A stretch of DNA of 64,000 nucleotides from Sinorhizobium alkalisoli (GTDB taxonomy: Bacteria > Pseudomonadota > Alphaproteobacteria > Rhizobiales > Rhizobiaceae). Location: contig NZ_CP034910.1 of NCBI RefSeq assembly GCF_008932245.1, positions 1,240,001 through 1,304,000 on the forward strand, read 5' to 3'. The notes below the pieces were generated by a model. It did no database searches, was not told the DNA's origin, and worked only from the letters and a program-made list of their open reading frames with translations. Below are positions 8,659-16,870 of this stretch, piece after piece; position 1 is the first letter of the stretch; each line of letters starts with the position of its first letter. The position numbers and the translations under genes are program-made.

Positions 8659-9615
8659 ATGCGGTTCTCCAGCAAGGCAACAACGCTTCTCATCCTCGTC
8701 GCGGTCATCGCCATCGCGCCGTTCTTCTTTCCGTCCTCCTATTATTTCCGTGTCGGTTCGCTGATCTTCGTCAACGGCCTTGCGGTGACGGGCCTTGTCG
8801 TCCTCATCGGCTATGCCGGCCAGATCAGCCTGGGACATGCGGGTTTCGCCGGCATTGGAGCCTATGCCTGCGCGCTGGCCCCAGTTCATCTCGGCCTGCA
8901 TCCGGCGCTCGCCGCCGTGTTAGGCGCGGCTCTCTCCGCCACAATCGCCTTCCTTGTCGGCCGACCAATCCTGCGGCTCAAGGGCTACTATCTCGCCGTC
9001 GCCAGCCTAGGATTCGGTATCCTCGTCTCCATGGTGCTGTCCAACGAGGCGCAACTGACCGGCGGGCCTGACGGTATGGCGGTGCCGGACCTCGGCCTTC
9101 GCGCCCTCCTGAAGGCCGTGGGCATCGATCTCTCCAATACGGAGTTCTGGTACGCCTTCTCTGCTGTCGTGCTGGTGCTCGGCGCGTGGCTGGCGCTCAA
9201 TCTCTATCACAGTCCGACCGGCCGGGCGCTGCGCGCTCTGCACGGTTCGGAGATCGCGGCCCGCACCGTCGGCGTCGATGTCGCGCATTACAAGCTCGTC
9301 GCCTTCGTGCTTTCGGCCGTCTATGCTTCGGTGTCCGGCTCGCTGCTGGCGCTGCAGAACAAGTTCATCACGCCGGATGTCGCAGGCTTCATGCATTCGA
9401 TCGAGATGGTCACGATGACGGTGCTCGGCGGGGCGGGGTCGGTGCTCGGGGCCATCCTCGGTGCGGTGATCCTGACGACGCTGCCGCAGGTGCTGACGAT
9501 CTTCCAGGAGTATGAACAGCTCATGCTCGGCCTCGTCATGATGCTCGTCATGATCTTCATGCGCCAGGGCCTTTTGCCCTCTATCGCGCGCAGCGTCCGG
9601 GGGAGGGGAGAATGA
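8659..9615 (+). CDS. Liv-type ABC transporter permease (LivM family)
   Basis: 318-residue inner-membrane permease, with GYAGQISLGHAGFAGIGAYA and the cytoplasmic loop GGAGSVLGAILGAV that contacts the ATPases. A GTG at 8653 overlapping the previous stop is an alternative start. Its stop overlaps the next start as ATGA. Confidence 0.92.
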   Translation: MRFSSKATTLLILVAVIAIAPFFFPSSYYFRVGSLIFVNGLAVTGLVVLIGYAGQISLGHAGFAGIGAYACALAPVHLGLHPALAAVLGAALSATIAFLVGRPILRLKGYYLAVASLGFGILVSMVLSNEAQLTGGPDGMAVPDLGLRALLKAVGIDLSNTEFWYAFSAVVLVLGAWLALNLYHSPTGRALRALHGSEIAARTVGVDVAHYKLVAFVLSAVYASVSGSLLALQNKFITPDVAGFMHSIEMVTMTVLGGAGSVLGAILGAVILTTLPQVLTIFQEYEQLMLGLVMMLVMIFMRQGLLPSIARSVRGRGE

Positions 9616-10397
9616 GCCTGCTTCAGATCGAAGGTTTGGGAATCGACTTCGGCGGCCTTCGCGCCGTCAATGATGTCGGCTTTTCGTTGAAACCCGGCGA
9701 GATCGTCTCCGTCATCGGCCCGAACGGAGCCGGCAAGACGACGCTTTTCAACATGATCTCCGGCGTCTACGCCCCGGGGCGCGGCCGGGTCGTTCTGGAG
9801 GGCGAGGACGTCACCCGCATGCCGCCGCATCTGCTCGCTCGCCGCGGCCTGTCGCGCACGTTCCAGAATTTGCAGATCTTTCAGTCGATGAGCGTTCTGG
9901 AAAACGCCATTGCCGGCCATCACCTGCATGAGCGCGGCTCGGTCTTCGCCGATCTCTTCTCGCTTCCCGCCTCGCGTCGCCGCAGCAAGGCGTCGGAGGA
10001 AAGCGCCCGCGTGCTGCTCGCGCGCGTCGGCCTCGGCCGCGCCGCCGAGCAGGAGGCCGGCTCGCTCTCCTATGGCGCGCTCAAGCGGCTGGAGATCGCA
10101 CGCGCGCTGGCGCTGAAACCGCGCGTCCTGCTGCTCGACGAACCTGCCGCCGGCTGCAACGCCGTCGAGACGGAGGAGATCGATCATCTGATCGCCAAGG
10201 TAGCGGCTGAGGGCGTGTCGATCCTGTTGGTAGAACACGACATGAAAATGGTCATGCGCATTTCCAACCATATCGTGGTGCTCGATCACGGCGAGAAGAT
10301 TGCCGAGGGCGAACCGGCGGCGATCGCCCGCAATCCGCGTGTCATTGAGGCCTATCTGGGTGCCCAGGCGACGGAGGTCCAAAATGCTGACGGTTGA
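9612..10397 (+). CDS. Liv-type ABC transporter ATPase (LivG family)
   Basis: 261 residues. Walker A GPNGAGKTT near residue 40, signature LSYGALKRLEIARALA in place of canonical LSGGQ as usual for LivG proteins, Walker B LLLDEPAAG, and the switch histidine in VEHDMKMV. It energises the importer with the LivF homologue. It overlaps livM by 4 bases and the next gene by 14 bases. Confidence 0.93.
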   Translation: MSLLQIEGLGIDFGGLRAVNDVGFSLKPGEIVSVIGPNGAGKTTLFNMISGVYAPGRGRVVLEGEDVTRMPPHLLARRGLSRTFQNLQIFQSMSVLENAIAGHHLHERGSVFADLFSLPASRRRSKASEESARVLLARVGLGRAAEQEAGSLSYGALKRLEIARALALKPRVLLLDEPAAGCNAVETEEIDHLIAKVAAEGVSILLVEHDMKMVMRISNHIVVLDHGEKIAEGEPAAIARNPRVIEAYLGAQATEVQNADG

Positions 10398-11085
10398 GGG
10401 ACTGCGCTCGCGCTACGGTCGCATCGAGGTATTGCACGGCATCGACCTCGATGTCGCCTCCGGCGAAATAGTCACGGTGATCGGCGCGAACGGCGCAGGC
10501 AAGACGACGCTGCTCAAGTGCCTGTCCGGCATCCAGCCGGTTTCGGCGGGCTCCATTGTCTTCCGCGGCGAGGCGATGACCACAGTGCCGGCGCATCGCC
10601 GCGTGCAGCGGGGCCTCGCTCAGTCGCCCGAGGGACGGCAGATTTTCACGAACCTGACGGTGGAGGAAAATCTCCGTCTCGGCGCGTATCTCTTCGCCGA
10701 TGACAAGGTGGACCGCGATATGCAGGACGCCTTTGCCATGTTCCCCATTCTAAAGGAGAAGCGCAACCTTGCGGCCGGCGGCCTTTCGGGCGGCCAACAG
10801 CAGATGCTGGCGATTGCCCGCGCACTGATGGCGCGCCCCTCCTGCCTGTTGCTCGACGAGCCGAGCATGGGCCTCGCCCCTATCCTCGTCGCTCAGATCT
10901 TCGACGTGGTGAGAAGCATGAAGGCGCTCGGCGTCACTGTGCTTCTCGTGGAGCAGAACGCCTTTGGCGCGCTCTCGGTCGCCGACCGGGGCTATGTCAT
11001 GGAGACGGGGCGCATCACCATGTCCGGCCCCGCCGCCGGATTGATTGCGGATGAGCGCATCCGCGCCGCTTACCTGGGAATATGA
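10384..11085 (+). CDS. Liv-type ABC transporter ATPase (LivF family)
   Basis: 233 residues. Walker A GANGAGKTT, signature LSGGQQQMLAIARALM, Walker B LLLDEPSMGLAP, all as in LivF. The start lies inside the livG gene, 14 bases before its stop. The enoyl-CoA hydratase fusion gene follows after four bases, so import and beta-oxidation are probably co-transcribed. Confidence 0.93.
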   Translation: MLTVEGLRSRYGRIEVLHGIDLDVASGEIVTVIGANGAGKTTLLKCLSGIQPVSAGSIVFRGEAMTTVPAHRRVQRGLAQSPEGRQIFTNLTVEENLRLGAYLFADDKVDRDMQDAFAMFPILKEKRNLAAGGLSGGQQQMLAIARALMARPSCLLLDEPSMGLAPILVAQIFDVVRSMKALGVTVLLVEQNAFGALSVADRGYVMETGRITMSGPAAGLIADERIRAAYLGI

Positions 11086-11089
11086 GACC

Positions 11090-13150
11090 ATGACCATCAC
11101 TATCGTCCGCGAAGACGCCATCGCCGTCGTCACCGTCGAAAATCCGCCCGTCAATGCCCTGTCCCAGGCGCTGCGACAGGCGCTCGTCGATGCCGTGGCG
11201 GAACTGGATGCGGATGCCGCGGTGAAGGCCGTCGTGCTGATCTGCGCCGGCCGCACCTTCATCGCCGGCGCTGATGTCAGCGAATTCGGCAAGCCGCCGC
11301 AACCGCCGCATCTGCCTGACGTGGTGGCCAGCATCGAGTCCGCAAAAAAGCCATGGGTCGCGGCGATCCATGGCAGCGCTCTCGGAGGCGGACTGGAAGT
11401 GGCGCTAGGCTGCGCCTGGCGCGTGGCGGTTCCCTCCGCCAGCCTCGGCCTGCCGGAGGTCAAGCTTGGCATCATCCCCGGCGCCGGCGGCACCGTTCGC
11501 CTGCCGCGGCTGATCGGCCCCGCCGCCGCCGTCGATCTGGTGACGAGCGGCAGCCCGGTCGGCGCCAAGAAGGCGCGGGAGCTCGGCCTCGTCGATGCGG
11601 TGCTTGAGGGCGACCTTCCCACTGGTGCGATTGCCTTCGCAACCGAAGTCGCTGAAAAATCCTCGCCGCCGCCCATCTCCGACCGCGTCGTGCCGGCGGT
11701 CGAAGCCGGTTTCTGGGAAAACGCGGAAAAGGCAGTCGCCGCCAAGGCAAAGCGCGAAGTAGCGCCACTCCAGGCCCTCGCCGCCCTGCGCAAGGCGAGC
11801 GAGACGGATTTCGCCAGCGCCATGGAATTCGAGCGCGAGACCTTTCTCGAACTGCGCGGCTCGGCGCAGGCGGCAGCGCTGCGCCATGTCTTCTTCGCCG
11901 AGCGCGCCGCGCCGCGCCCGCCGGAGCTTGCTGGGATCACGCCGCGTGACATTCGTTCGGCCGCCGTCATCGGCGGAGGGACGATGGGCGCCGGTATCGC
12001 CGCGGCGCTCCGCGATGCCGGCCTCCCGGTCGTGCTGATCGAGCGCGATAAGGTGGCGGTCGAGCGCGGGCTTGCCAATGTGCGGGCCATCTACGAGGGC
12101 TCCGTGAAGCGCGGCCGTATCACGCAGTCCGTTGCAGATGAACGGATGGACGGCATCATCGGCGGCGATGACTACGGCCTGCTCGGCGACACGGATCTCG
12201 TCATCGAAGCCGTCTTCGAGGATCTTGCCGTCAAGCGCGCCGTCTTCGAGAAGCTCTCTTTGGTCTGCCGGGCGGATGCGGTGGTGGCCACTAACACCTC
12301 CTATCTCGATCCGGGCGCAATCAGCGAGGGCGTGAGTCATCCGGAACGCTTCCTCGGGCTGCATTTCTTTAGCCCGGCCCATATCATGAAGCTGCTGGAG
12401 ATCGTGCCGACGAAAAGGACAGCGCCGGAGGTACTCGCGACCGGTTTTGCGCTCGCGCGCCTGCTCGGAAAAGTCCCCGTCCGGGCCGGCATCTGCGATG
12501 GTTTCATCGGCAACCGCATCTTGAAGGTAACGCGTGCTCAGGCCGAGCGGCTACTGCTTTCCGGCGCGACTCCCTCGACCGTCGATGGCGCCATGCGCGC
12601 CTTCGGCCTGCCGATGGGGCCGTTCGAGGCGCAGGACCTCGGCGGTCTCGACATCGCCGCCTTCCAGCGCAAGGCCGCGCGCGAGCGCGGTGAGGCGCCC
12701 TTTGCGCCTGTGGCCGACCGGCTTTGCGCGCTCGGACGCTTAGGCCAGAAGAGCGGCGGCGGCTGGTATGATTACCAGCCCGGCGACCGTGCGCCAAAGC
12801 CATCTGAAAGCGTGGCGGCGATCATCGCCGAAGAGGCCGCCGGCCGACCGCAGCGGGTCTGGGACGACGCGGCGATTGCGGATGCGATCCTCCTGCCAAT
12901 GGTCAACGAGGCGACGCGCATTCTGGAGGAGCGTGTGGCGCTGCGCGCTGCCGACATCGATCTCGTGAAGATCCACGGTTATGGGTTTCCGCGCTGGCGG
13001 GGCGGACCGATGCATTATGCGGAGGCCCGCGGCCTCGACAAGGTCGTCGACGCGCTGCGGGCACTGTCGAGCGAGGGGCTGGCCGACCCGCCCTGCGAAG
13101 CCCTGCGCCGCGCGGCGCAAGCGGGCCGCTTCTCAGCGCTCGCCGAGTAG
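11090..13150 (+). CDS. Fused enoyl-CoA hydratase / 3-hydroxyacyl-CoA dehydrogenase
   Basis: 686 residues. The N-terminal crotonase domain (about 1-190) has oxyanion-hole segment AAIHGSALGGGLEVALGC and EVKLGIIPGAGGT. A Rossmann NAD-binding domain starts near residue 288 (AVIGGGTMGAGIAAAL), followed by the dehydrogenase C-terminal repeats (HFFSPAHIMKLLEIV; LGRLGQKSGGGWYDY). The layout matches FadJ/peroxisomal multifunctional proteins without a thiolase. In a paa cluster it could replace the separate PaaF hydratase and PaaH dehydrogenase that convert 2,3-dehydroadipyl-CoA to 3-oxoadipyl-CoA. That substrate is inferred. An upstream in-frame start at 11045 would overlap livF. Confidence 0.9.
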   Translation: MTITIVREDAIAVVTVENPPVNALSQALRQALVDAVAELDADAAVKAVVLICAGRTFIAGADVSEFGKPPQPPHLPDVVASIESAKKPWVAAIHGSALGGGLEVALGCAWRVAVPSASLGLPEVKLGIIPGAGGTVRLPRLIGPAAAVDLVTSGSPVGAKKARELGLVDAVLEGDLPTGAIAFATEVAEKSSPPPISDRVVPAVEAGFWENAEKAVAAKAKREVAPLQALAALRKASETDFASAMEFERETFLELRGSAQAAALRHVFFAERAAPRPPELAGITPRDIRSAAVIGGGTMGAGIAAALRDAGLPVVLIERDKVAVERGLANVRAIYEGSVKRGRITQSVADERMDGIIGGDDYGLLGDTDLVIEAVFEDLAVKRAVFEKLSLVCRADAVVATNTSYLDPGAISEGVSHPERFLGLHFFSPAHIMKLLEIVPTKRTAPEVLATGFALARLLGKVPVRAGICDGFIGNRILKVTRAQAERLLLSGATPSTVDGAMRAFGLPMGPFEAQDLGGLDIAAFQRKAARERGEAPFAPVADRLCALGRLGQKSGGGWYDYQPGDRAPKPSESVAAIIAEEAAGRPQRVWDDAAIADAILLPMVNEATRILEERVALRAADIDLVKIHGYGFPRWRGGPMHYAEARGLDKVVDALRALSSEGLADPPCEALRRAAQAGRFSALAE

Positions 13151-13229
13151 AACCCGATAGGCAAGCGCCGCGGACTGTGGTGAGATAGATTGGAGAAAGA
13201 GGCATTCTGCTGGAGCCGGGGAGGGCGCG

Positions 13230-14150
13230 ATGCAATCGCTGATGACGCCGAGGCACAAGCCAGTGCCGGTCGAAATTCTCGAATCGGAGATCAGGCGGGT
13301 CTGCGGCTCGTTTGATCTGGAGCCGATGCGGCGAACGGGCGTCGTCAATGGCGACGTCATCACGCGGCGGATCGGTCCCTTCGATACGGCGATCGTCGCG
13401 CTCGATGCCTCCGAGGTTGCGCGCAGCCCCCGCTCCATCCGGCAGGACCCCGGTGAATATTTCTTCCTGCTGGTGCAGGATGCCGGCCAGTGCCGCGTCG
13501 AGCAGGGCGATCGGGTGGCCGAGCTTTCGCCCGGCGACATGTTCCTTGTCGATTCAGTGAAACCTTCCACTTTCTTCTATAGGGGTGAGCGTTCGAACCA
13601 GGTCTCGCTGCACATTCGGCGTGAGGAGATGATGCACCGCTTCGGCCATGCCTGCGCTGGCGGCCTGTCCGTTTCGCGCGACGACCCGCTCTGGCTCGCC
13701 ATGCGCGCCGTCATCGCAAAAATGTTGCTGGAGGAGGGCGCGCAGGCGCAGCTTGGCGAGGCCCTTCTCTGTCTCTTGGGCGCTTACCTGCATTCCAACC
13801 GTGTCAGCGGCGCGCGCGCCGAAACCCTGCTTTCCCGTGCGCTGGCGATGATCGACCGGCATCGTGCGGATCCGACCTTCGGCCCGCACGAACTCGCTGC
13901 CCGCCTCAATGTCTCGGAGCGCATGTTGCAGCGGCATTTCCGTCCGCTGGGCGAGACGCCCGGTCACAGGCTGCTCAATCGCCGGTTGGACCTTGCCCAT
14001 TCGCGGCTTTCCGCGCGCAAGGGGGAGCAAGTGGCGGAAGGCGTCACCGCAGTCGCCTTCGACTGCGGCTTTAACGATCTTTCCTATTTCTACCGCGAGT
14101 TCCGCAAGAAATACGGCACCACGCCGGGCGCGGTCGCGCGCTGCCAGTGA
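13230..14150 (+). CDS. AraC family regulator, FeaR-like
   Basis: 306 residues. An N-terminal AraC-binding-like cupin region (about 40-170) precedes two C-terminal helix-turn-helix motifs (HELAARLNVSERMLQRHF; VTAVAFDCGFNDLSYFYREFRKKYGTTP). FeaR activates the phenylethylamine genes feaB and tynA in E. coli. The FeaB- and TynA-like genes lie 3.6 kb downstream here, so the same role is likely. The ribosome site GGGGAGGG is good. The last 28 coding bases are part of a 35-bp repeat found again at 17631, just before feaB. Confidence 0.82.
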   Translation: MQSLMTPRHKPVPVEILESEIRRVCGSFDLEPMRRTGVVNGDVITRRIGPFDTAIVALDASEVARSPRSIRQDPGEYFFLLVQDAGQCRVEQGDRVAELSPGDMFLVDSVKPSTFFYRGERSNQVSLHIRREEMMHRFGHACAGGLSVSRDDPLWLAMRAVIAKMLLEEGAQAQLGEALLCLLGAYLHSNRVSGARAETLLSRALAMIDRHRADPTFGPHELAARLNVSERMLQRHFRPLGETPGHRLLNRRLDLAHSRLSARKGEQVAEGVTAVAFDCGFNDLSYFYREFRKKYGTTPGAVARCQ

Positions 14151-14157
14151 CGCTTTT
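14123..14157 (+). repeat. Direct repeat copy 1 (3' end of the feaR-like gene)
   Basis: These 35 bases, covering the last codons and the stop of the AraC gene, match 17631-17665 at 33 of 35 positions in the same orientation. The two copies bracket the flavin amine oxidase cassette. Confidence 0.9.
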
Positions 14158-14224
14158 TATCAGGACGGCCCCGGGGTGCATGACAAGAAGGACTAAGCGA
14201 CTTGCCACGACCAACTCTCGAAAG

Positions 14225-14249
14225 AGCCCCGGGCTTAGAGCCCGGGGCT
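14225..14249. terminator. Strong hairpin after the AraC gene
   Basis: Perfect 11-bp stem, AGCCCCGGGCT and AGCCCGGGGCT, with a 3-base loop TAG. No T-run follows on the plus strand, so it may be a terminator or transcript-end stabiliser. It lies between the convergent AraC and cytochrome c genes. A similar GC-rich hairpin follows the copper amine oxidase gene. Confidence 0.6.
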
Positions 14250-14307
14250 AAACCGTGTGTGTTTGGTTGGGAGAAGTGATTGATGCACACACGTGTGAGG
14301 GACCGGT

Positions 14308-14709
14308 TCACTCCACGCCACCTTGCGGGCGGCTGAGATAGGTAATCAGATCTCTGATTTCCTGATCATTCTTCAAGCCGGCGAAACCCATCCTCGTCCC
14401 GGGGACAGCCTTCTTGGGAGAATGCAGGAACGTTGCCAGGGAGTTTTCATCCCAAACTCTTCCACCCTCGGCATATTTCGTAAGAGCGCTGGAGTATTTA
14501 AACGTACTCACACTTGCGATTGGTCGGCCCACGATACCGCGGAGGTACGGACCGACTGCGTGGCGCTCTTGATCGAGAAGGTGGCAAGCCGCGCATCGAC
14601 CGAATACCTTCTTGCCCGTTACGGGATCGCCGTCGGCGGCAACACCGGGCTGTGCCGTTGCTGACGAAACGATCGCCAAGGAGAAAAGAAACTTCCACAT
14701 TTCACTCAT
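14308..14709 (-). CDS. Class I cytochrome c, exported
   Basis: 133 residues. N-terminal signal peptide MWKFLFSLAIVSSATAQPGVAA, heme-binding CAACH at residues 39-43 and an axial methionine in GTRMGFAGL (Met107). The fold is that of cytochrome c2/c-550. It is the last gene of a minus-strand set after a Tat-exported flavin amine oxidase and an NTF2-like protein. It is a good candidate electron acceptor for that flavoenzyme, as is known for the nicotine oxidoreductase NicA2 and its cytochrome CycN. The start could instead be the ATG at 14700; neither has a clear ribosome site. Confidence 0.85.
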   Translation of the reverse strand: MSEMWKFLFSLAIVSSATAQPGVAADGDPVTGKKVFGRCAACHLLDQERHAVGPYLRGIVGRPIASVSTFKYSSALTKYAEGGRVWDENSLATFLHSPKKAVPGTRMGFAGLKNDQEIRDLITYLSRPQGGVE

Positions 14710-14741
14710 CCACGAAGTTCTTATGCGGTGTGCCTGTCGCA

Positions 14742-15194
14742 TCAGTATTTTCCGAACGAGTACATATCGGCCTTGATTACCCACGCGCCGTTCTCCTTTG
14801 TCCAGAGGAAGAGCGAACGAACGGTGGTTGGCGCTGATGGCTTGTCCTTGGACGGGAGCGTCCACAGCACCCAAGTACCAATTGGTCCGTTCTCCGATGG
14901 AATGATACGTTCGATAGCGAGATGCGCTTCAGGGAAGGCGGTGATCAAACTTTGCACCAGCGGCTTGGCTTCCGCACGGCCGTCGGCTGGGTCGGTGAGC
15001 TCCTCGCCGGCGATCAGGATGTCCTGAGCATAAAGGTTATCAACGAGGCCCGTTGCATCACCTGCATTCCAGTACCTCTCAAGCGCTTGCAGCCTTTCGC
15101 CCATGATCGATTCCGCGGTTGTTTCGGCGGCTTCCACGCTCGCGCCGAAGCAGCCAATTAGAAACGCAATGGCAATCGTTTTCCTATAAGACAT
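14742..15194 (-). CDS. Exported NTF2/SnoaL-like small protein
   Basis: 150 residues with a signal peptide (MSYRKTIAIAFLIGCFGASVEAAE). The mature part looks like an NTF2-like fold (MGERLQALERYWNAGDATGLVDNLYAQDILIAGE; WVLWTLPSKDK). Such domains can be enzymes or binding modules; no catalytic function can be assigned. It lies between the amine oxidase and cytochrome c genes with short gaps (12 and 32 bases), has a GGAGGAG ribosome site, and is presumably periplasmic alongside both. Confidence 0.75.
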   Translation of the reverse strand: MSYRKTIAIAFLIGCFGASVEAAETTAESIMGERLQALERYWNAGDATGLVDNLYAQDILIAGEELTDPADGRAEAKPLVQSLITAFPEAHLAIERIIPSENGPIGTWVLWTLPSKDKPSAPTTVRSLFLWTKENGAWVIKADMYSFGKY

Positions 15195-15206
15195 GGTCTC
15201 CTCCCT

Positions 15207-16628
15207 TTATGCCTTGTTGAGGGCGTTGATAACCGTGTGGGCGACATGGCTGCCGCGTTCGATCGCGCCGTCGATGAAGCCCCGCCAGCCGTTCGCGCTG
15301 TCGGCGCTTGCGAAGTGAACGAGTCCTTCCGCGGTCTGCAGCGCCGCGAGGGCGTTGGTAAACTGACCTTTGCGGTAGAAGCACCAAGTTCCGCCGATGT
15401 ATTCGTCCTCCGCCCACGGAAAGCCGGCAATATCGAGCACTTTCGCGCCGGGAATGAACTGATTTACGTACGGCGTGAGGACAGTTGGATCGAGAAGATC
15501 AAGTTCCGTTGGCGCACCGAAAGCGACCAACGTGGTGCGGTCTCCTTCCGCGTACTCCGTCCAGAACATGCTTAGCGGGAAGGGGTAGGGGGCGGAGGCG
15601 AGATAGTTCCCAATGTTCTTGTCAATGGTGAAGTAGAATTTGACACCTTTGCCGGTATGCCCTTCCTTCGACGCCGCGATTTTGGCGGGCATCAACGGAG
15701 GGTCGAACTCGACGTTCTTCAGGGTGTTCATTGGGACTGTCGAAATGACGCGCTTCGCCTGGAAGGTTTCTCCATTTTCGACCGTTACGAAGACTGCATC
15801 CGCATTTTGGGTGACCCTCTTAACTGCGGTCGAAAGCCTCACTTCCGGCTTGCCATCTTCAATTAACTTTTTGATGAGGCCCGCAGTACCTTCCTTGATC
15901 TTGTAGTGGCCACAGCGATCCCACAGAAGTCCCACATTAAAGTCGCCGAGAGAGTACCATTTCAGCATGTCGACAAATCCGGCGAGCGCCGGGTCATTGT
16001 GACAGCAGATGGCGACCCAGGAATTGAGCATCGCCTTCTCTTCTTCGGTCGCATCGATCTGGGCGATGCGGTCGAGGCAGGTCATGCCGTCGTATTGTTT
16101 CCAGCTTTCCGTAGCAAACGGCGCGTGCGCTTGCGGGAAGATGGTCATTCCGCCCATGCCGTCGACGTCACAGAACTTCTGCATCGCGGCTACGAATATT
16201 TCGAGATAGACGTTCGCCGGCTCGGTACGTACTTTGCCGTCTACCATCCACGCGGCTTTGTCAGGGACCGCGCCGGCGCTTTCCTTGACACCGAGCCCAT
16301 AGCGGGTCATTTCCGCCCATACGTGGGGCTGGCACCAATGAACCCAGGTGCCACCAAACTCTGTCGGATGATTGTTGAACTCGCCCGTATGGGTTCGTCC
16401 GCCAAGAATCGGCCTTGCTTCGAGGAGCAAGGTCTTCAGGCTGGCGTTGCCTAGTTCGCGGGCGGCGGTACAACCGGCGAAGCCGCCTCCAATGACGATC
16501 ACGTCGAAACCGCTGTCCTCAGCTTCCGCAGGTCGCGTCGAAGTGAGTAGGGGCGCCGCGGCAATGAGACCGCCTCCCGCCTTGATAAGCCCACGGCGGC
16601 TGATGATGTTGTCTTGCGCTTTGGTCAT
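15207..16628 (-). CDS. Tat-exported flavin monoamine oxidase/dehydrogenase
   Basis: 473 residues. A twin-arginine signal (SRRGLIKAGGGLIAAAPLL) precedes an FAD-binding dinucleotide fold (FDVIVIGGGFAGCTAARELG, EARPILGGRTHT). The C-terminal flavin-contact region includes GGTWCFYRKG and GWRGFIDGAIERG. It belongs to the amine oxidase superfamily with MAO, putrescine oxidase and NicA2. Periplasmic export with an adjacent cytochrome c suggests a dehydrogenase passing electrons to cytochrome c rather than to oxygen. The substrate is unknown. The start at 16628 has GGGAGGAAG; an upstream in-frame start would displace the Tat signal. It is divergent from a TetR gene. Confidence 0.85.
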   Translation of the reverse strand: MTKAQDNIISRRGLIKAGGGLIAAAPLLTSTRPAEAEDSGFDVIVIGGGFAGCTAARELGNASLKTLLLEARPILGGRTHTGEFNNHPTEFGGTWVHWCQPHVWAEMTRYGLGVKESAGAVPDKAAWMVDGKVRTEPANVYLEIFVAAMQKFCDVDGMGGMTIFPQAHAPFATESWKQYDGMTCLDRIAQIDATEEEKAMLNSWVAICCHNDPALAGFVDMLKWYSLGDFNVGLLWDRCGHYKIKEGTAGLIKKLIEDGKPEVRLSTAVKRVTQNADAVFVTVENGETFQAKRVISTVPMNTLKNVEFDPPLMPAKIAASKEGHTGKGVKFYFTIDKNIGNYLASAPYPFPLSMFWTEYAEGDRTTLVAFGAPTELDLLDPTVLTPYVNQFIPGAKVLDIAGFPWAEDEYIGGTWCFYRKGQFTNALAALQTAEGLVHFASADSANGWRGFIDGAIERGSHVAHTVINALNKA

Positions 16629-16783
16629 GGCTTCCTCCCGTGCTGCAAGCGCCTTATGGGCGCGAAAAGCGTATTCCGGCTGCAGCCTGCTGCTGCTCCG
16701 ATTCAATTCGTCAGAGGCGGACGCACGAAGGAGACGAGGTTCTTCTCTCCTCAGTGTTGTTCCCGTTGCGTTTTCGTGTTATC

Positions 16784-16795
16784 GGTCGTTTGACC
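16784..16795. promoter_or_regulatory. Operator candidate 1 for the adjacent TetR regulator
   Basis: GGTC-GTTT-GACC, a symmetric site in the divergent promoter between the flavin amine oxidase and the TetR gene. Its geometry is identical to the second site 28 bp away. Confidence 0.55.
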
Positions 16796-16810
16796 TATTT
16801 TGTGTAAATT

Positions 16811-16824
16811 AGGTCATTCGACCT
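16811..16824. promoter_or_regulatory. Operator candidate 2 for the adjacent TetR regulator
   Basis: AGGTC-ATTC-GACCT, a perfect 5-bp inverted repeat with a 4-base spacer. Its centre is 28 bp from that of site 1. The pair is consistent with cooperative TetR binding and control of both divergent genes. Confidence 0.55.
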
Positions 16825-16870
16825 TTTTTTGTCAACGGTTTTTTCAGCAACATCTGAAAAGGATCGGCAG

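Noticed and set aside
10750..12382. Long minus-strand frames antisense to the hydratase/dehydrogenase fusion
   Set aside because: Ser/Arg-rich low-complexity translations opposite a well-supported gene.
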